From JBEEFP01 sp041166085 (GTDB taxonomy: Bacteria > Actinomycetota > Acidimicrobiia > Acidimicrobiales > JAFATL01): a DNA stretch of 64,000 bases. The stretch covers positions 22,853 to 86,852 of the forward strand of contig JBEEFP010000101.1 of assembly GCA_041166085.1 (NCBI GenBank). The letters run 5' to 3'. A program made the position numbers and the translations under genes. Within the stretch, counting starts at the first letter, position 1, and each line of letters opens with the position of its first letter. Shown piece after piece: positions 7,755-15,895 of this stretch. The notes below the pieces were generated by a model. That model did no database searches. It saw only the letters and a program-made list of their open reading frames with translations, and had not been told where the DNA came from.

Positions 7755-8324
7755 CTACAACCCTTTCACGAAAAGCTGGTGCAACCGAAGGTCGCCCGAG
7801 AGCTCGGGATGGAAAGCCGCCGCCAGCACTGGCCCGTGACGGACCAGGACGGGCAGGCCGTCGACGGTAGCCAGCACCTCGACGCCCTCACCCGTCCGCT
7901 CCACCACGGGGGCCCGGATGAACACGGCCGGAAACGGCCCGCCCGCCAGCTCGGTGACGTCGAGGGCGGCCTCGAACGAGTCCACCTGACGGCCGAAGGC
8001 GTTGCGGCGCACGGCCACGTCGAGCACGCCGAAGCTGCGCTGGTCGGGGCGGCCGTCGAGCACGTCGGTGGCGAGCAGGATGAGACCCGCGCACGTGCCG
8101 AGCGCCGGCAGGCCATGGCGCAGTTGCTCGGAGAGGGGCTCGAACAGCCCCGAGGACTCGAGCAGCATCGACATCGTGGTCGACTCGCCCCCCGGCATCA
8201 CGATGGCGTCGATGCCCGCCAGATCCTGTGGCCGGCGGATCTCGACGGGATCGGCGCCGAGCTCAGTGAGCGTCTGGGCGTGCTCGGTGACCGCGCCCTG
8301 CAGGGCGAGGATGCCGACCTTCAC
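7755..8324 (-). CDS. pdxT: Pyridoxal 5'-phosphate synthase glutaminase subunit
   Basis: 189 residues. A class I glutamine amidotransferase that supplies ammonia to PdxS. Seen: MKVGILALQGAVTEHAQTL, GGESTTMSMLLE (oxyanion region), the nucleophile elbow GTCAGLILLA, and the His-Glu of the catalytic triad in AAFHPELSGD. It lies 15 bases after pdxS and two bases before yebC. The set provides de novo vitamin B6 by the R5P-dependent route. Confidence 0.96.
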   Translation of the reverse strand: MKVGILALQGAVTEHAQTLTELGADPVEIRRPQDLAGIDAIVMPGGESTTMSMLLESSGLFEPLSEQLRHGLPALGTCAGLILLATDVLDGRPDQRSFGVLDVAVRRNAFGRQVDSFEAALDVTELAGGPFPAVFIRAPVVERTGEGVEVLATVDGLPVLVRHGPVLAAAFHPELSGDLRLHQLFVKGL

Positions 8325-8339
8325 CTGGAGGAGCTTTCG

Positions 8340-9230
8340 TCACCAGCCGCGGTCCGCGAGCTTGGTCTCGACCTCGTTCGCGTCCTGGCCGCGCATCGGC
8401 TCGCCCAGGCCCCGGCTGACCTTGGCCACGATGGTCGCGTCGGTGAAGTGGGCGGTGGCCTCGACGATGGCGCGGGCCCGGCGCGCCGGGTCCTCGCTCT
8501 TGAAGATGCCGGACCCGACGAACACCGACTCCGCGCCCAGCTGCATGACCAGCGCGGCGTCGGCCGGCGTGGCGAGACCGCCGGCACAGAACAGGGGCAC
8601 GGGCAGCCGGCCCGTCTCGGCGATCTCCTCCACCAGGCCGATGGGGGCCTGCAGCTGCTTGGCCCACCCGTAGCGCTCGGCGGAGTCGGCCTGGGTGACC
8701 TTGCGGATGTCGCCGAGGATCGAGCGGAGGTGACGCACCGCCTCCTTGACGTCGCCGGTGCCGGCCTCGCCCTTCGAGCGGATCATGGCCGCGCCTTCGC
8801 TGATGCGGCGCAGCGCCTCGCCCAGGTTGGTGGCGCCGCACACGAAGGGAACGTTGAACGCCCACTTGTCGATGTGATGGGCCTCGTCGGCCGGCGTCAA
8901 CACCTCGCTCTCGTCCACGTAGTCGACGCCGAGCGCCTCGAGCACCTGGGCCTCTGCGAAGTGGCCGATGCGCGCCTTGGCCATGACCGGGACGGTGACG
9001 GCCGCCTTGATGCCCTCGATCAGCGCGGGGTCGCTCATGCGGGCGACCCCGCCGTCTCGACGGATGTCGGACGGCACCCGCTCGAGCGCCATCACCGCGA
9101 CGGCGCCGGCGTCCTCGGCGATCTTGGCCTGCGCGGCGTCGACGACGTCCATGATCACGCCGCCCCGGAGCATCTCGGCCAAGCCTCGCTTGACGCGGAA
9201 CGTGCCTGTCTGGCGTTCGGTCTCGCTCAC
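8340..9230 (-). CDS. pdxS: Pyridoxal 5'-phosphate synthase lyase subunit
   Basis: 296-residue (beta/alpha)8 barrel. It makes PLP from ribose 5-phosphate, glyceraldehyde 3-phosphate and ammonia. The family signature segments are present: FRVKRGLAEMLRGGVIMDVV, the Schiff-base lysine context VPVMAKARIGHFAEAQ, and the second lysine/phosphate site SKGEAGTGDVKEAVRHLR, followed by PVPLFCAGGLATPADAALVM. First gene of pdxS-pdxT-yebC; a hairpin terminator separates it from htpX upstream. Confidence 0.97.
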   Translation of the reverse strand: MSETERQTGTFRVKRGLAEMLRGGVIMDVVDAAQAKIAEDAGAVAVMALERVPSDIRRDGGVARMSDPALIEGIKAAVTVPVMAKARIGHFAEAQVLEALGVDYVDESEVLTPADEAHHIDKWAFNVPFVCGATNLGEALRRISEGAAMIRSKGEAGTGDVKEAVRHLRSILGDIRKVTQADSAERYGWAKQLQAPIGLVEEIAETGRLPVPLFCAGGLATPADAALVMQLGAESVFVGSGIFKSEDPARRARAIVEATAHFTDATIVAKVSRGLGEPMRGQDANEVETKLADRGW

Positions 9231-9263
9231 AACGTCAGTCTACGGGCTGCCCCGAGCGTCCTC

Positions 9264-9302
9264 GGTGCGATTCCGTGCCAGGCCCTGGCAGCAAATCGCA
9301 CC
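9264..9302 (-). terminator. Two-tier hairpin downstream of htpX
   Basis: Outer arms GGTGCGATT (9264-9272) and AATCGCACC (9294-9302) are perfect complements and enclose an inner TGCCAGG/CCTGGCA stem (9276-9290). The structure lies just after the htpX stop (9315) and before the pdxS start (9230), the right place to end the lemA-htpX transcript. There is no T-run, as is common for GC-rich actinobacterial terminators. Confidence 0.6.
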
Positions 9303-9314
9303 CGGAACGCGCAG

Positions 9315-10226
9315 CTACAGCTCGCGGAGTGCCGCGATGCGCTCCTCGAGGGGCGGGTGGGTGTCGAACAGCTTGCCCAGCCACGCCATGCGCCCCTCTT
9401 CGGGCTCGCGAGCGACGGGTGACTCGATCCACAGGTGGGCGGTCGCGCGCGACCCGGAGTGCACGACGGTCTGGTCGTCCTTGAGCTTCTCGAGGGCGGC
9501 GATGAGGCCCGGCGGGTAGCGGGTCAGGGCCACGCCGCTGACGTCGGCCAGCGACTCGCGCCGGCGGGAGATGGCGAACTGCATGAGCTTGGCGGCAATG
9601 GGCGCGAGGACGAGCAACACCAGACCCAGCAGGGCGAAGACGGCCTGAGGGCCGCCGTTGCCGCCGCCGTCGTTGTTCCGGCGGCGGCCGCCGCCGAACC
9701 ACAGCGCCCGCAGCCCGATGTCCGACACGAGGGCCACCGCGCCGACCATCGTGACGGCGAGGGTCGACACCAGGATGTCGTAGTTCTTCACGTGGCTGAG
9801 CTCGTGCGCCAGCACCGCCTCGAGCTCGATGCGGTTCATCTTCTCGAGCAGGCCGGTGGTGACCGCGACGGCCGCGTGCTTGGGGTTGCGTCCGGTAGCG
9901 AACGCGTTGGGCGCGTCGTCCTGGATCACGTACACGCGCGGCTTGGGCAGGCCGGCCGCGATGCACAGGCCTTCGACGACGTTGTGCAGGCGCGCGTACT
10001 CCTCGGGGTCCGCCGGCTTGGCGTGACTCATCGCCAGCGCCACCGCGTCTGACTTCCAGTAGGACAGTGCGGCCGCGCCGCCGGCGAACACGAGAGCGAT
10101 CAGGATGCCCGCCGGTCCGTACCCGATGACGATGTTGAACGCCCACGCCACCGCGACCAGGACCAGGACGAATGCAACGACGAGCACCACCGAGCGGCGC
10201 TTGTTGCTGGTGATCTGCTCGAACAA
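9315..10226 (-). CDS. htpX: M48-family membrane metalloprotease, HtpX-like
   Basis: 303 residues. Two N-terminal membrane helices (SVVLVVAFVLVLVAVAWAF and a following GPAGILIALVFAGGAAAL) precede the zinc protease motif HELSH in ELEAVLAHELSHVKNYD. The third zinc ligand lies in RRRESLADVSG. Two further helices lie between the HExxH and that Glu, the HtpX pattern. A short Gly/Asn-rich loop (NNDGGGNGG) separates them. Members degrade damaged membrane proteins. It is six bases downstream of lemA, a frequent partnership for HtpX-type proteases. Confidence 0.9.
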   Translation of the reverse strand: MFEQITSNKRRSVVLVVAFVLVLVAVAWAFNIVIGYGPAGILIALVFAGGAAALSYWKSDAVALAMSHAKPADPEEYARLHNVVEGLCIAAGLPKPRVYVIQDDAPNAFATGRNPKHAAVAVTTGLLEKMNRIELEAVLAHELSHVKNYDILVSTLAVTMVGAVALVSDIGLRALWFGGGRRRNNDGGGNGGPQAVFALLGLVLLVLAPIAAKLMQFAISRRRESLADVSGVALTRYPPGLIAALEKLKDDQTVVHSGSRATAHLWIESPVAREPEEGRMAWLGKLFDTHPPLEERIAALREL

Positions 10227-10232
10227 GGTGGG

Positions 10233-10781
10233 TTAGAAGCGGACCTGGACCGGGCCGCGGCTGGTGTCGTCGGCCTCGAAGTACTCCCGCTCCTTGAAGC
10301 CGAACGGACCGGCGACGAGGTTGCTCGGGAAGGTCTGGATCTTGGTGTTGTAGGACTGCACGGTGTCGTTGTAGAACTGCCGCGCGTAGGCGATCTTGCC
10401 CTCGGTGCCCGACAGCTCCTCCTGCAGTGCGAGGAAGTTCTGGTTGGCCTTGAGGTCGGGGTAGGCCTCGGCGACCGCGAACAGCGACTTCAGGGCTCCG
10501 GTGATGGCGTTCTCGGCCTGGGCCTGCTGGGCCGGGCCCTGGGCGTTCATCGCGTGGGCGCGCGCCTCGGTCACCGATTCGAAGACGCCCTTCTCGTGCG
10601 ACGCGTACCCCTTGACCGTCTCGACCAGGTTCGGGATGAGGTCGTACCGCCGCTGCAGCTGGACGTCGATCTGCGACCAGGCGCTCTCGATGCGGTTCCG
10701 CAGCCGGACGAGGCCGTTGTACTGCAGGATGCCGTAGAGCACGAGCAGCACGACCACGCCCAGGACGATCCAGAGGAGCAT
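10233..10781 (-). CDS. lemA: LemA family protein
   Basis: 182 residues: one N-terminal membrane helix (MLLWIVLGVVVLLVLYGILQ) followed by the LemA helical domain with YNGLVRLRNRIESAWSQIDV, QLQRRYDLIPNLVETVKGYA and AYPDLKANQNFLALQEELSG, then IAYARQFYNDTVQSYNT. LemA proteins have an outside N-terminus and a cytoplasmic helical bundle; the biochemical role is unclear. Pairing with htpX suggests a membrane protein quality function (inference). Confidence 0.93.
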   Translation of the reverse strand: MLLWIVLGVVVLLVLYGILQYNGLVRLRNRIESAWSQIDVQLQRRYDLIPNLVETVKGYASHEKGVFESVTEARAHAMNAQGPAQQAQAENAITGALKSLFAVAEAYPDLKANQNFLALQEELSGTEGKIAYARQFYNDTVQSYNTKIQTFPSNLVAGPFGFKEREYFEADDTSRGPVQVRF

Positions 10782-10957
10782 GCGTCGATCCTACGGCCCT
10801 CGGTGTGCGAGCACCTGGCATTGCGCTGGGGTTGCGTTCGTCACGGAACCGTAACTAGTCCGGGAGGCGGGGCGAAATAGCCCTCACGGGGCATGGTGCC
10901 GGTGGCGTGATCCGGTCAAAGGTGCAGAACCGAACGATCAAGCCCCTGGGGGTACCT

Positions 10958-12673
10958 GTGCGTATTTTTCGACTCGCCGTTCTCGGCACCGTGCTCGCGA
11001 TGCTCGCGGCACTCTTCTCTGTCGGCTCGGCCAGTGCAGCCACGCCTGGCGTGGGCACGGCGAGTGCCGCGACCAACCTGCTGCAACTGGACATCGCGGA
11101 CATCCTGACCGCCAAGGTGATGGGTGACGACACTCGCTCCTCCATCGACAAGGCGGTGGGCACACCCGAAGCGGCCGCTGTCCTGAAGCCGCTCAGCCTC
11201 TCCTCCGGCACGGTGGCCGGCCTGAACAAGGAGATCGCTCCGACCGAGGTGCGCACCCAAGGCACGCAGAAGTCCGCTGACTACAGCGCCGACCTCGGCG
11301 CGCTGGGTCTGACCCAGATCGTGGACGGCAGCCTCACGCCCGCCACCCTCGCAGCCATCGTCGACAACCTCGGTGCACGCGGCGGCATGGTCGACAACCT
11401 CTCGGACCTCGTCGTCGGCGGCGGTCTGCTCACCGTCGACAGCGTGGCAGCCCGCCTCGGATCAGCCGCAGCACCCGACGCCAGCACGGGCTCGCGCACC
11501 CTGTCGGTCGGCACCATCACCGGCCTCAACCTCGGCGCCATCCTCGACGGCCTCGGCCTCCCGGTCAGTGACCTGTCGCTGGCGACGATCGAGGGCCTGG
11601 TCGGCCAGCTCGGTCTGCTCGGGACCGGCAACCCGGTCGAGGACCTGCTCACCAACCTCGGCATCCCGGGCGCCGTCCCGACCGACGCCGCCGGGCTCGG
11701 CAGCCTCGTGACGTCGCTCCAGGGCGCGCTCACGACCGCGACCACCAACCTCACCAGCCTGCAGACCACCATCGCAGGCCCGCTCGCCGGCGTGTGCGGC
11801 GCGGTCCCCCTGCTCGATGCCGTTGCACTCCCCCTCGGCCTCGCCAGCGGAACGACCTGTGCTGCCGGTCTCACCACCCTGACCGGGAACCAAACGGCCG
11901 CCGCCGGTGACGTCGGCGGTCTGCTGTCCGGCCTGCTGCAGATGGTGGACGGCACCAACCTGCTGACCATCGACGGCATCGACGCTGGCGTGACCTCCAC
12001 GGCCACCGACGCCGTCGCCACCTCCGTCGCCAAGGTCACGGCCGCTTTCGGTGACATCACCGTCGCCAACCTGGCCAGCGTGCCCGGGCTCGACGCGGCA
12101 GCCAGCGCCGCCCAGGTCACCGGCGCCGTCGGCAGCGTCACCGACCAGCTCGACAGCATCCTCGGCACGGTGAGCCCCGACCTCGCGGGCCTCATCGACC
12201 TCAAGCTGCTCGACACCAGCGGCACCGGCGTCACCAAGGCGGCCAACGGCTACGTGCACTCCGCCGCCAACCTCACCGCCCTCGACCTCGGCATCAACCC
12301 GCCCTCGACGCTCAGCGCCATCGTGGCCGGGCTGCCGGCGACGGGCATCGGTGACGTGCTCACCGGCATCCCCGGCTTCGCCACACTGCCGGCGCTGCCC
12401 GGTACGGCTTCGATGGACTCCCTCGGCAGTGTCCTTTCGGTCACCACGCCGATCGACGCACTCGTGAAGGGCGCCCGTCTGCGCATCGCCAGCGTCAACG
12501 GTGTGTCGGACTTCCTGCCCTCGGCGAGTGCGGCCGCTGCGCCGACGACGCCGACCAGCAACCTGCCCCGCACCGGTGGCAGCACAGCGGGGTTCGCCGC
12601 CGCCGGCATCCTCATGGCGATGCTCGGCCTCGGCCTGCGCCGCCGGGTGCTCGCCCCCGTGCGCGCCGACTGA
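10958..12673 (+). CDS. Large secreted protein with LPxTG-like sorting tail (choice-of-anchor P type, tentative)
   Basis: 571 residues from GTG 10958, starting VRIFRLAVLGTVLAMLAALF with cleavage likely after SASA: a Sec signal peptide. The mature protein is poor in aromatic and charged residues and built from loosely repeating segments of the kind LGLTQIVDGSLTPATLAAIV and SDLSLATIEGLVGQLGLLG. It contains one pair of cysteines near GVCGAVPLL and GTTCAAGL. The C-terminus is a sortase-type signal: LPRTGGSTAGFAAAGILMAM followed by RRR. The frame extends upstream to 10907, but GTG 10958 begins the signal peptide. It resembles actinobacterial choice-of-anchor surface proteins, identification tentative. 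No sortase gene is in the window. Confidence 0.75.
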   Translation: MRIFRLAVLGTVLAMLAALFSVGSASAATPGVGTASAATNLLQLDIADILTAKVMGDDTRSSIDKAVGTPEAAAVLKPLSLSSGTVAGLNKEIAPTEVRTQGTQKSADYSADLGALGLTQIVDGSLTPATLAAIVDNLGARGGMVDNLSDLVVGGGLLTVDSVAARLGSAAAPDASTGSRTLSVGTITGLNLGAILDGLGLPVSDLSLATIEGLVGQLGLLGTGNPVEDLLTNLGIPGAVPTDAAGLGSLVTSLQGALTTATTNLTSLQTTIAGPLAGVCGAVPLLDAVALPLGLASGTTCAAGLTTLTGNQTAAAGDVGGLLSGLLQMVDGTNLLTIDGIDAGVTSTATDAVATSVAKVTAAFGDITVANLASVPGLDAAASAAQVTGAVGSVTDQLDSILGTVSPDLAGLIDLKLLDTSGTGVTKAANGYVHSAANLTALDLGINPPSTLSAIVAGLPATGIGDVLTGIPGFATLPALPGTASMDSLGSVLSVTTPIDALVKGARLRIASVNGVSDFLPSASAAAAPTTPTSNLPRTGGSTAGFAAAGILMAMLGLGLRRRVLAPVRAD

Positions 12674-12697
12674 TCCCGGGGAGGACCCCAGGTGGGA

Positions 12698-12725
12698 GGA
12701 GAGGGCCCCGGGAGGGGCCCTCTCC
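12698..12725 (+). terminator. Strong GC hairpin after the LPxTG-like protein
   Basis: GGAGAGGGCCCC (12698-12709) pairs perfectly with GGGGCCCTCTCC (12714-12725) around a GGGA tetraloop, 24 bases after the stop of the surface protein gene. No T-run follows. It is well placed to stop transcription before the lipoprotein gene. Confidence 0.7.
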
Positions 12726-12766
12726 CGCGCCTCCAGGCGCGCGCGATCGCCCCGTACGCTGACCGC

Positions 12767-13351
12767 ATGCGCCGCCTCGTCCTCGCCGCCGTCGTTGCGG
12801 TCGTCCTGCTCGCCGCGTGCCAATCAGGCCAGGACCCGGCACTCGAGGCGGATGGTCCCACCACGACGCAGGCGCCGGACGGGTCGGGCGCGACGGCCAC
12901 CACCGTCGCGTCGGGCTTCGGGCTCAGCGAGGTGTCGGTCCCGGCCGGCAAGCAGGGGCTGCTGAAGGCGGTGCGGGCGGCGCACCAGGACGGCTTCGAC
13001 CGCGCGGTCTTCGAGTTCGAGGACCAGGTCCCCGGCTACAAGGTGGGCTACGTCGACCGCCCCGTCATCGAGGACGGGTCGGGAAAGACCGTCGAGGTGC
13101 AGGGCGACTCGGTCCTGCAAGTGCGCATGGACCCGGCCTCGGGCGCCGACCTCTCGGGTCCGCAGCTGCGTCAGACGTTCACGGGACCGACGCGCATCGA
13201 TTCGAACACGCCAGCGGTCACCGAGCTCGTGCGCACCGGCGACTTCGAAGCGGTGCTCACCTGGGTCATCGGCGTGCACGGCAAGCCCGGCTTCCGCGTC
13301 AACACGCTGTCCGGCCCGCCTCGCCTCGTCATCGAGATCGCCGCGCCGTGA
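12767..13351 (+). CDS. Lipoprotein with AMIN-like domain
   Basis: 194 residues. Residues 1-20 (MRRLVLAAVVAVVLLAACQS) are a lipoprotein signal with lipobox LLAAC. After a Thr/Gly-rich linker (TTTQAPDGSGATATT) comes a compact beta-rich domain with FDRAVFEFEDQVPGYKVGYV, VLQVRMDPASGADL and the terminal LTWVIGVHGKPGFRVNTLSG followed by PPRLVIEI. This fits the AMIN-like family of actinobacterial surface lipoproteins, thought to bind cell-wall glycan, though function is unproven. The frame upstream to 12692 lacks a signal and was not used. It converges on pimA across the repeat region at 13381-13576. Confidence 0.78.
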   Translation: MRRLVLAAVVAVVLLAACQSGQDPALEADGPTTTQAPDGSGATATTVASGFGLSEVSVPAGKQGLLKAVRAAHQDGFDRAVFEFEDQVPGYKVGYVDRPVIEDGSGKTVEVQGDSVLQVRMDPASGADLSGPQLRQTFTGPTRIDSNTPAVTELVRTGDFEAVLTWVIGVHGKPGFRVNTLSGPPRLVIEIAAP

Positions 13352-13380
13352 CCGGTCTTCACCGCGCGCCGAGCGACTCG

Positions 13381-13576
13381 TAGAGCTCCACGTCCTTCCC
13401 GCGAGCGAAGCTTGCGAGCGAGCAAATGAGATCGCGGAGGGCTGCGTCGAGCGAGATCAGCCGGCGCCAGCCGTCTGATAGTGCTCCACGTCCTTCCCGC
13501 GAGCGAAGCTTGCGAGCGAGCAAATGAGATCGCTGAGGGCTGCGTCGAGCGAGATCAGCCGGCGCCAGCCGTCTGA
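13381..13576 (+). repeat. Gene-edge repeat B: two tandem 98-bp units duplicating the pimA tail
   Basis: Two tandem 98-bp units (13381-13478 and 13479-13576), differing at only about two positions, each carry the 28-bp core repeat (13401-13428; 13499-13526) and a copy of the last codons of the glycosyltransferase. On the minus strand three successive gene ends can be read: the real one, VELYQTAGAG-stop at 13555; a copy, VEHYQTAGAG-stop at 13457; and a diverged outer end, VELYESLGAR-stop near 13362. The AATG end of each core points toward the gene. The unit length is not a multiple of three, so the copies are separated by stops. Confidence 0.85.
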
Positions 13577-14634
13577 TAGAGCTCGACGTACTTCTCGGCG
13601 AGGCGGTCCATGGCGAACTCGGCGGCGCGCAGCTCCCCCGCGGCGACGAGGCGGCGGGCCATCGACGGGTCGGCCAGCACCGACTCGAGGGCGCCGGCCA
13701 GCGCACCGGCGTCACCGGGCGGGACGAGCAGGGCGTCGACGCCGTGCCGGGCCACGTTGCGATACCCCTGCAAGGCGCTGGCGACGATGGGCGTGCCCGC
13801 GGCCATGCTCTCGAGCAGGACGACACCGAACGACTCGCCGTGGAGGGACGGGGCGCAGAACACGTCGGCCCCGCGCAGGCGGCCGGCCGCCTCCTCGTCG
13901 GTCACCCGTCCCAGCCACTCGATGCGCCGGTCGGCCGACGTGCGGGCCATCAGCTCCTCGGTCTGCGGACCGTCGCTCGCGACCCACAGGCGCACGTCCC
14001 CGGGCAGCTTGGCCATGGCCGAGAGCAGGACGTCGAGACCCTTGCGTGGCTCGTGCCGTCCCATGAAGAAGATGGTGGGTGCCTCGGTGGGCCAGGGCGT
14101 GGCCTTGGTGAAACGCTCCGTCTCGATGCCGTTCCACAGCAGCTCGAACCGGCCGCCGACCGCGGCGTGGGCCAGCTCGTAGGCGTCGGGTGAGACGGCA
14201 CACCGCAGGTCGAGGTGGTCACCGGCCCAGCGGACCAGCGGCTTGAGCCTCTTGTACGCGCTGCTCGCTCCGGCCCGGTGGAAGGTGCCGACCAGCGGAC
14301 GGTCGGAGAAGAGCAGCGCGGTGAGGGTGGGACCCGGGCAGAGCGGCTCGTGCAGGTGGATGACGTCGAAGGCCTCGTCGCGCAGGGCACGGATCGTGCG
14401 CAGCGCGGCCGCGGGGTCGGGCGCGATGGGTGCGACCGATCCGTTCGACGCGAACGGCACCGAGTTGCCGAGCGGGGTCACGCCTGCGTCGGGAGGCGGA
14501 CCGTCGCACGGGGCCAGCACGCGTGTCGGATGCCCCATGGCGCGCAGCGACCGAGCCAGGCCGAGGACCTGTCCCTGCACCCCACCGGGGATGGTGAGGC
14601 TGTACGGGCACACCAGGGCCACGCGCACAGTCAC
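13555..14634 (-). CDS. pimA: Phosphatidylinositol alpha-mannosyltransferase PimA
   Basis: 359 residues, GT-B fold, from GTG 14634: VRVALVCPYSLTIPGGVQGQ matches the PimA N-terminus (CPYSxxxPGGVQ) and PTRVLAPCDG follows. The C-terminal domain has FFMGRHEPRKGLDVLLSAM and the donor-binding EX7E in HGESFGVVLLESMAAGTPIV. PimA adds the first mannose from GDP-mannose to phosphatidylinositol on the cytoplasmic face, starting PIM/lipomannan synthesis. Here it is separated from the PIP synthase and PatA-like genes (16.3-17.9 kb) by three plus-strand genes, unlike the contiguous mycobacterial cluster. Its last codons are duplicated downstream with a dispersed repeat. Confidence 0.88.
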   Translation of the reverse strand: MTVRVALVCPYSLTIPGGVQGQVLGLARSLRAMGHPTRVLAPCDGPPPDAGVTPLGNSVPFASNGSVAPIAPDPAAALRTIRALRDEAFDVIHLHEPLCPGPTLTALLFSDRPLVGTFHRAGASSAYKRLKPLVRWAGDHLDLRCAVSPDAYELAHAAVGGRFELLWNGIETERFTKATPWPTEAPTIFFMGRHEPRKGLDVLLSAMAKLPGDVRLWVASDGPQTEELMARTSADRRIEWLGRVTDEEAAGRLRGADVFCAPSLHGESFGVVLLESMAAGTPIVASALQGYRNVARHGVDALLVPPGDAGALAGALESVLADPSMARRLVAAGELRAAEFAMDRLAEKYVELYQTAGAG

Positions 14635-14669
14635 ACGGTAGAGCCTCGGGCTTCTTCTAACCTCGGCCG

Positions 14670-15137
14670 ATGCTCCGGCGGGCTCGTGTCTTGGCGTTTC
14701 GCGCGGTGGGCAAGATGCCGCGCTGGTTGCGGCGCCTGCTGGTGCACACCGTCGCGCCGTCATTCACGGTCGGCGCCATGTGCATGATCACGCGGGACGA
14801 CGGCGCCCGCCTGCTGGTGCGCCACTCCTATCGCAAGGGCTGGGGTGTGCCCGGGGGGTTGCTGAAGCGGGGCGAGGAGGCGGCGGCCGGGGCCCGGCGC
14901 GAGTGCATGGAGGAGGTCGGCCTCGAGATCGAGCTCGACCTGCCACCCACCGTCGTGGTCGACCCTGCCGCCCGGCGGGTCGATGTGATCTACACCGCCC
15001 GTCCTCTCGACCCGCGCGCCACTGAGGTGTCCGCGCGTTCGGCCGAGCTGCTGGAGGCGCGCTGGTTCCTGCCCGACGAGTTGCCCGCGTTGCAGCACGA
15101 GACCGACAAAGCCCTGGGGCTCGTCTCGAAACCATGA
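14670..15137 (+). CDS. Nudix hydrolase
   Basis: 155 residues. The Nudix box is complete: GGLLKRGEEAAAGARRECME continuing EVGL (pattern GX5EX7REXXEEXGX). An N-terminal basic/hydrophobic stretch (MLRRARVLAFRAVGKMPRWL) could associate with the membrane. A Nudix gene adjoins pimA in mycobacteria as well. It probably hydrolyses a nucleoside diphosphate derivative; the substrate cannot be read from sequence. Its stop overlaps the next gene by four bases. It is divergent from pimA with only 35 bases between starts. Confidence 0.9.
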   Translation: MLRRARVLAFRAVGKMPRWLRRLLVHTVAPSFTVGAMCMITRDDGARLLVRHSYRKGWGVPGGLLKRGEEAAAGARRECMEEVGLEIELDLPPTVVVDPAARRVDVIYTARPLDPRATEVSARSAELLEARWFLPDELPALQHETDKALGLVSKP

Positions 15138-15886
15138 GCGGGCTCGCCGCCGTCGTGCTGGCGGCGGGCGCGGGCACCCGGCTGCGTCCGCTCACCTATG
15201 TCCGACCCAAGGCCCTGTGCCCGGTCAACAACGTGGCACTCGTGGACATCGCCCTCGACCAGGTCACGGCGGTCGCGTCCGACGCGGCGGTGAACGTCCA
15301 CCACGGGCGCGCCCTCCTCGAGAGTCACCTGGCCGGGCGCGACGTGCACGTCTCCATCGAGGAGGCCGAGGCCCTCGGTACTGCGGGAGCGCTCGGGCGG
15401 CTTCGGGACTGGATCGACGGACGGGACGTGCTGCTCGTCAATGCCGACGGGTACCGCGAGCAGGGGCTCGGCTCCCTGGCCGAGGGGTGGGACGGCGAGC
15501 GCGTCCGCCTGCTCGTCACCGACGACACCTTGCGTGGCGACTTCGGACGGTGGCGCCACACCGGCGCGGCGCTGTTGCCATGGGCCGAGGTGCGCGACCT
15601 CCAGCCCGAACCGTCAGGTCTCTACGAGGTGAGCTGGGCCCGCCTCGAGGCCGAGGGGCGGCTCGACCTCGTTCCGCTCGCCGGCGCGTTCATCGACTGC
15701 GGCACGCCGATGGACTACCTGGCCGCCAACCTGGCTGCGTCAGGCGGAGCGAGTGTCGTCGGCGAAGGTGCGATCGTCGAAGGCGAGCTCGAACGCTCGG
15801 TGGTGTGGCCGGGCGGCGTCGTGGCGCGCCACGAGCGCCTCGTCGACGCCATACGCGTGTGGGACTGGCTGACCGTTCCTGGGTAG
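15134..15886 (+). CDS. Sugar-phosphate nucleotidyltransferase
   Basis: 250 residues. The N-terminus VVLAAGAGTRLRPLTYVRPK is the nucleotide-binding signature of the GT-A-like nucleotidyltransferases (GXGTRLRPLTXXXPK). A metal-binding Asp lies in DVLLVNADGY (more usually D-x-D or GD) and ALGTAGALG follows the family pattern. The protein ends with a short hexapeptide-like stretch (VGEGAIVEGELERSVVWPGG) but lacks a full left-handed helix domain. It would activate a sugar 1-phosphate with an NTP, perhaps for mannoside donors given the PIM context (inference). It overlaps the Nudix gene by four bases. Confidence 0.85.
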   Translation: MSGLAAVVLAAGAGTRLRPLTYVRPKALCPVNNVALVDIALDQVTAVASDAAVNVHHGRALLESHLAGRDVHVSIEEAEALGTAGALGRLRDWIDGRDVLLVNADGYREQGLGSLAEGWDGERVRLLVTDDTLRGDFGRWRHTGAALLPWAEVRDLQPEPSGLYEVSWARLEAEGRLDLVPLAGAFIDCGTPMDYLAANLAASGGASVVGEGAIVEGELERSVVWPGGVVARHERLVDAIRVWDWLTVPG

Positions 15887-15895
15887 GTATCAGCC

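Noticed and set aside
7779..9422. A 547-codon plus-strand frame across pdxT and pdxS
   Set aside because: Antisense to two enzymes with intact active-site motifs; shows no recognisable features.
10782..10957. Possible riboswitch upstream of the LPxTG-like surface protein
   Set aside because: The leader has short complementary stretches but no conserved block of a known riboswitch class that I could match.
13381..13576. Possible CRISPR array at the tandem units
   Set aside because: Only two near-identical 98-bp units without unique spacers, and each copies the neighbouring gene's end; no cas genes are nearby.
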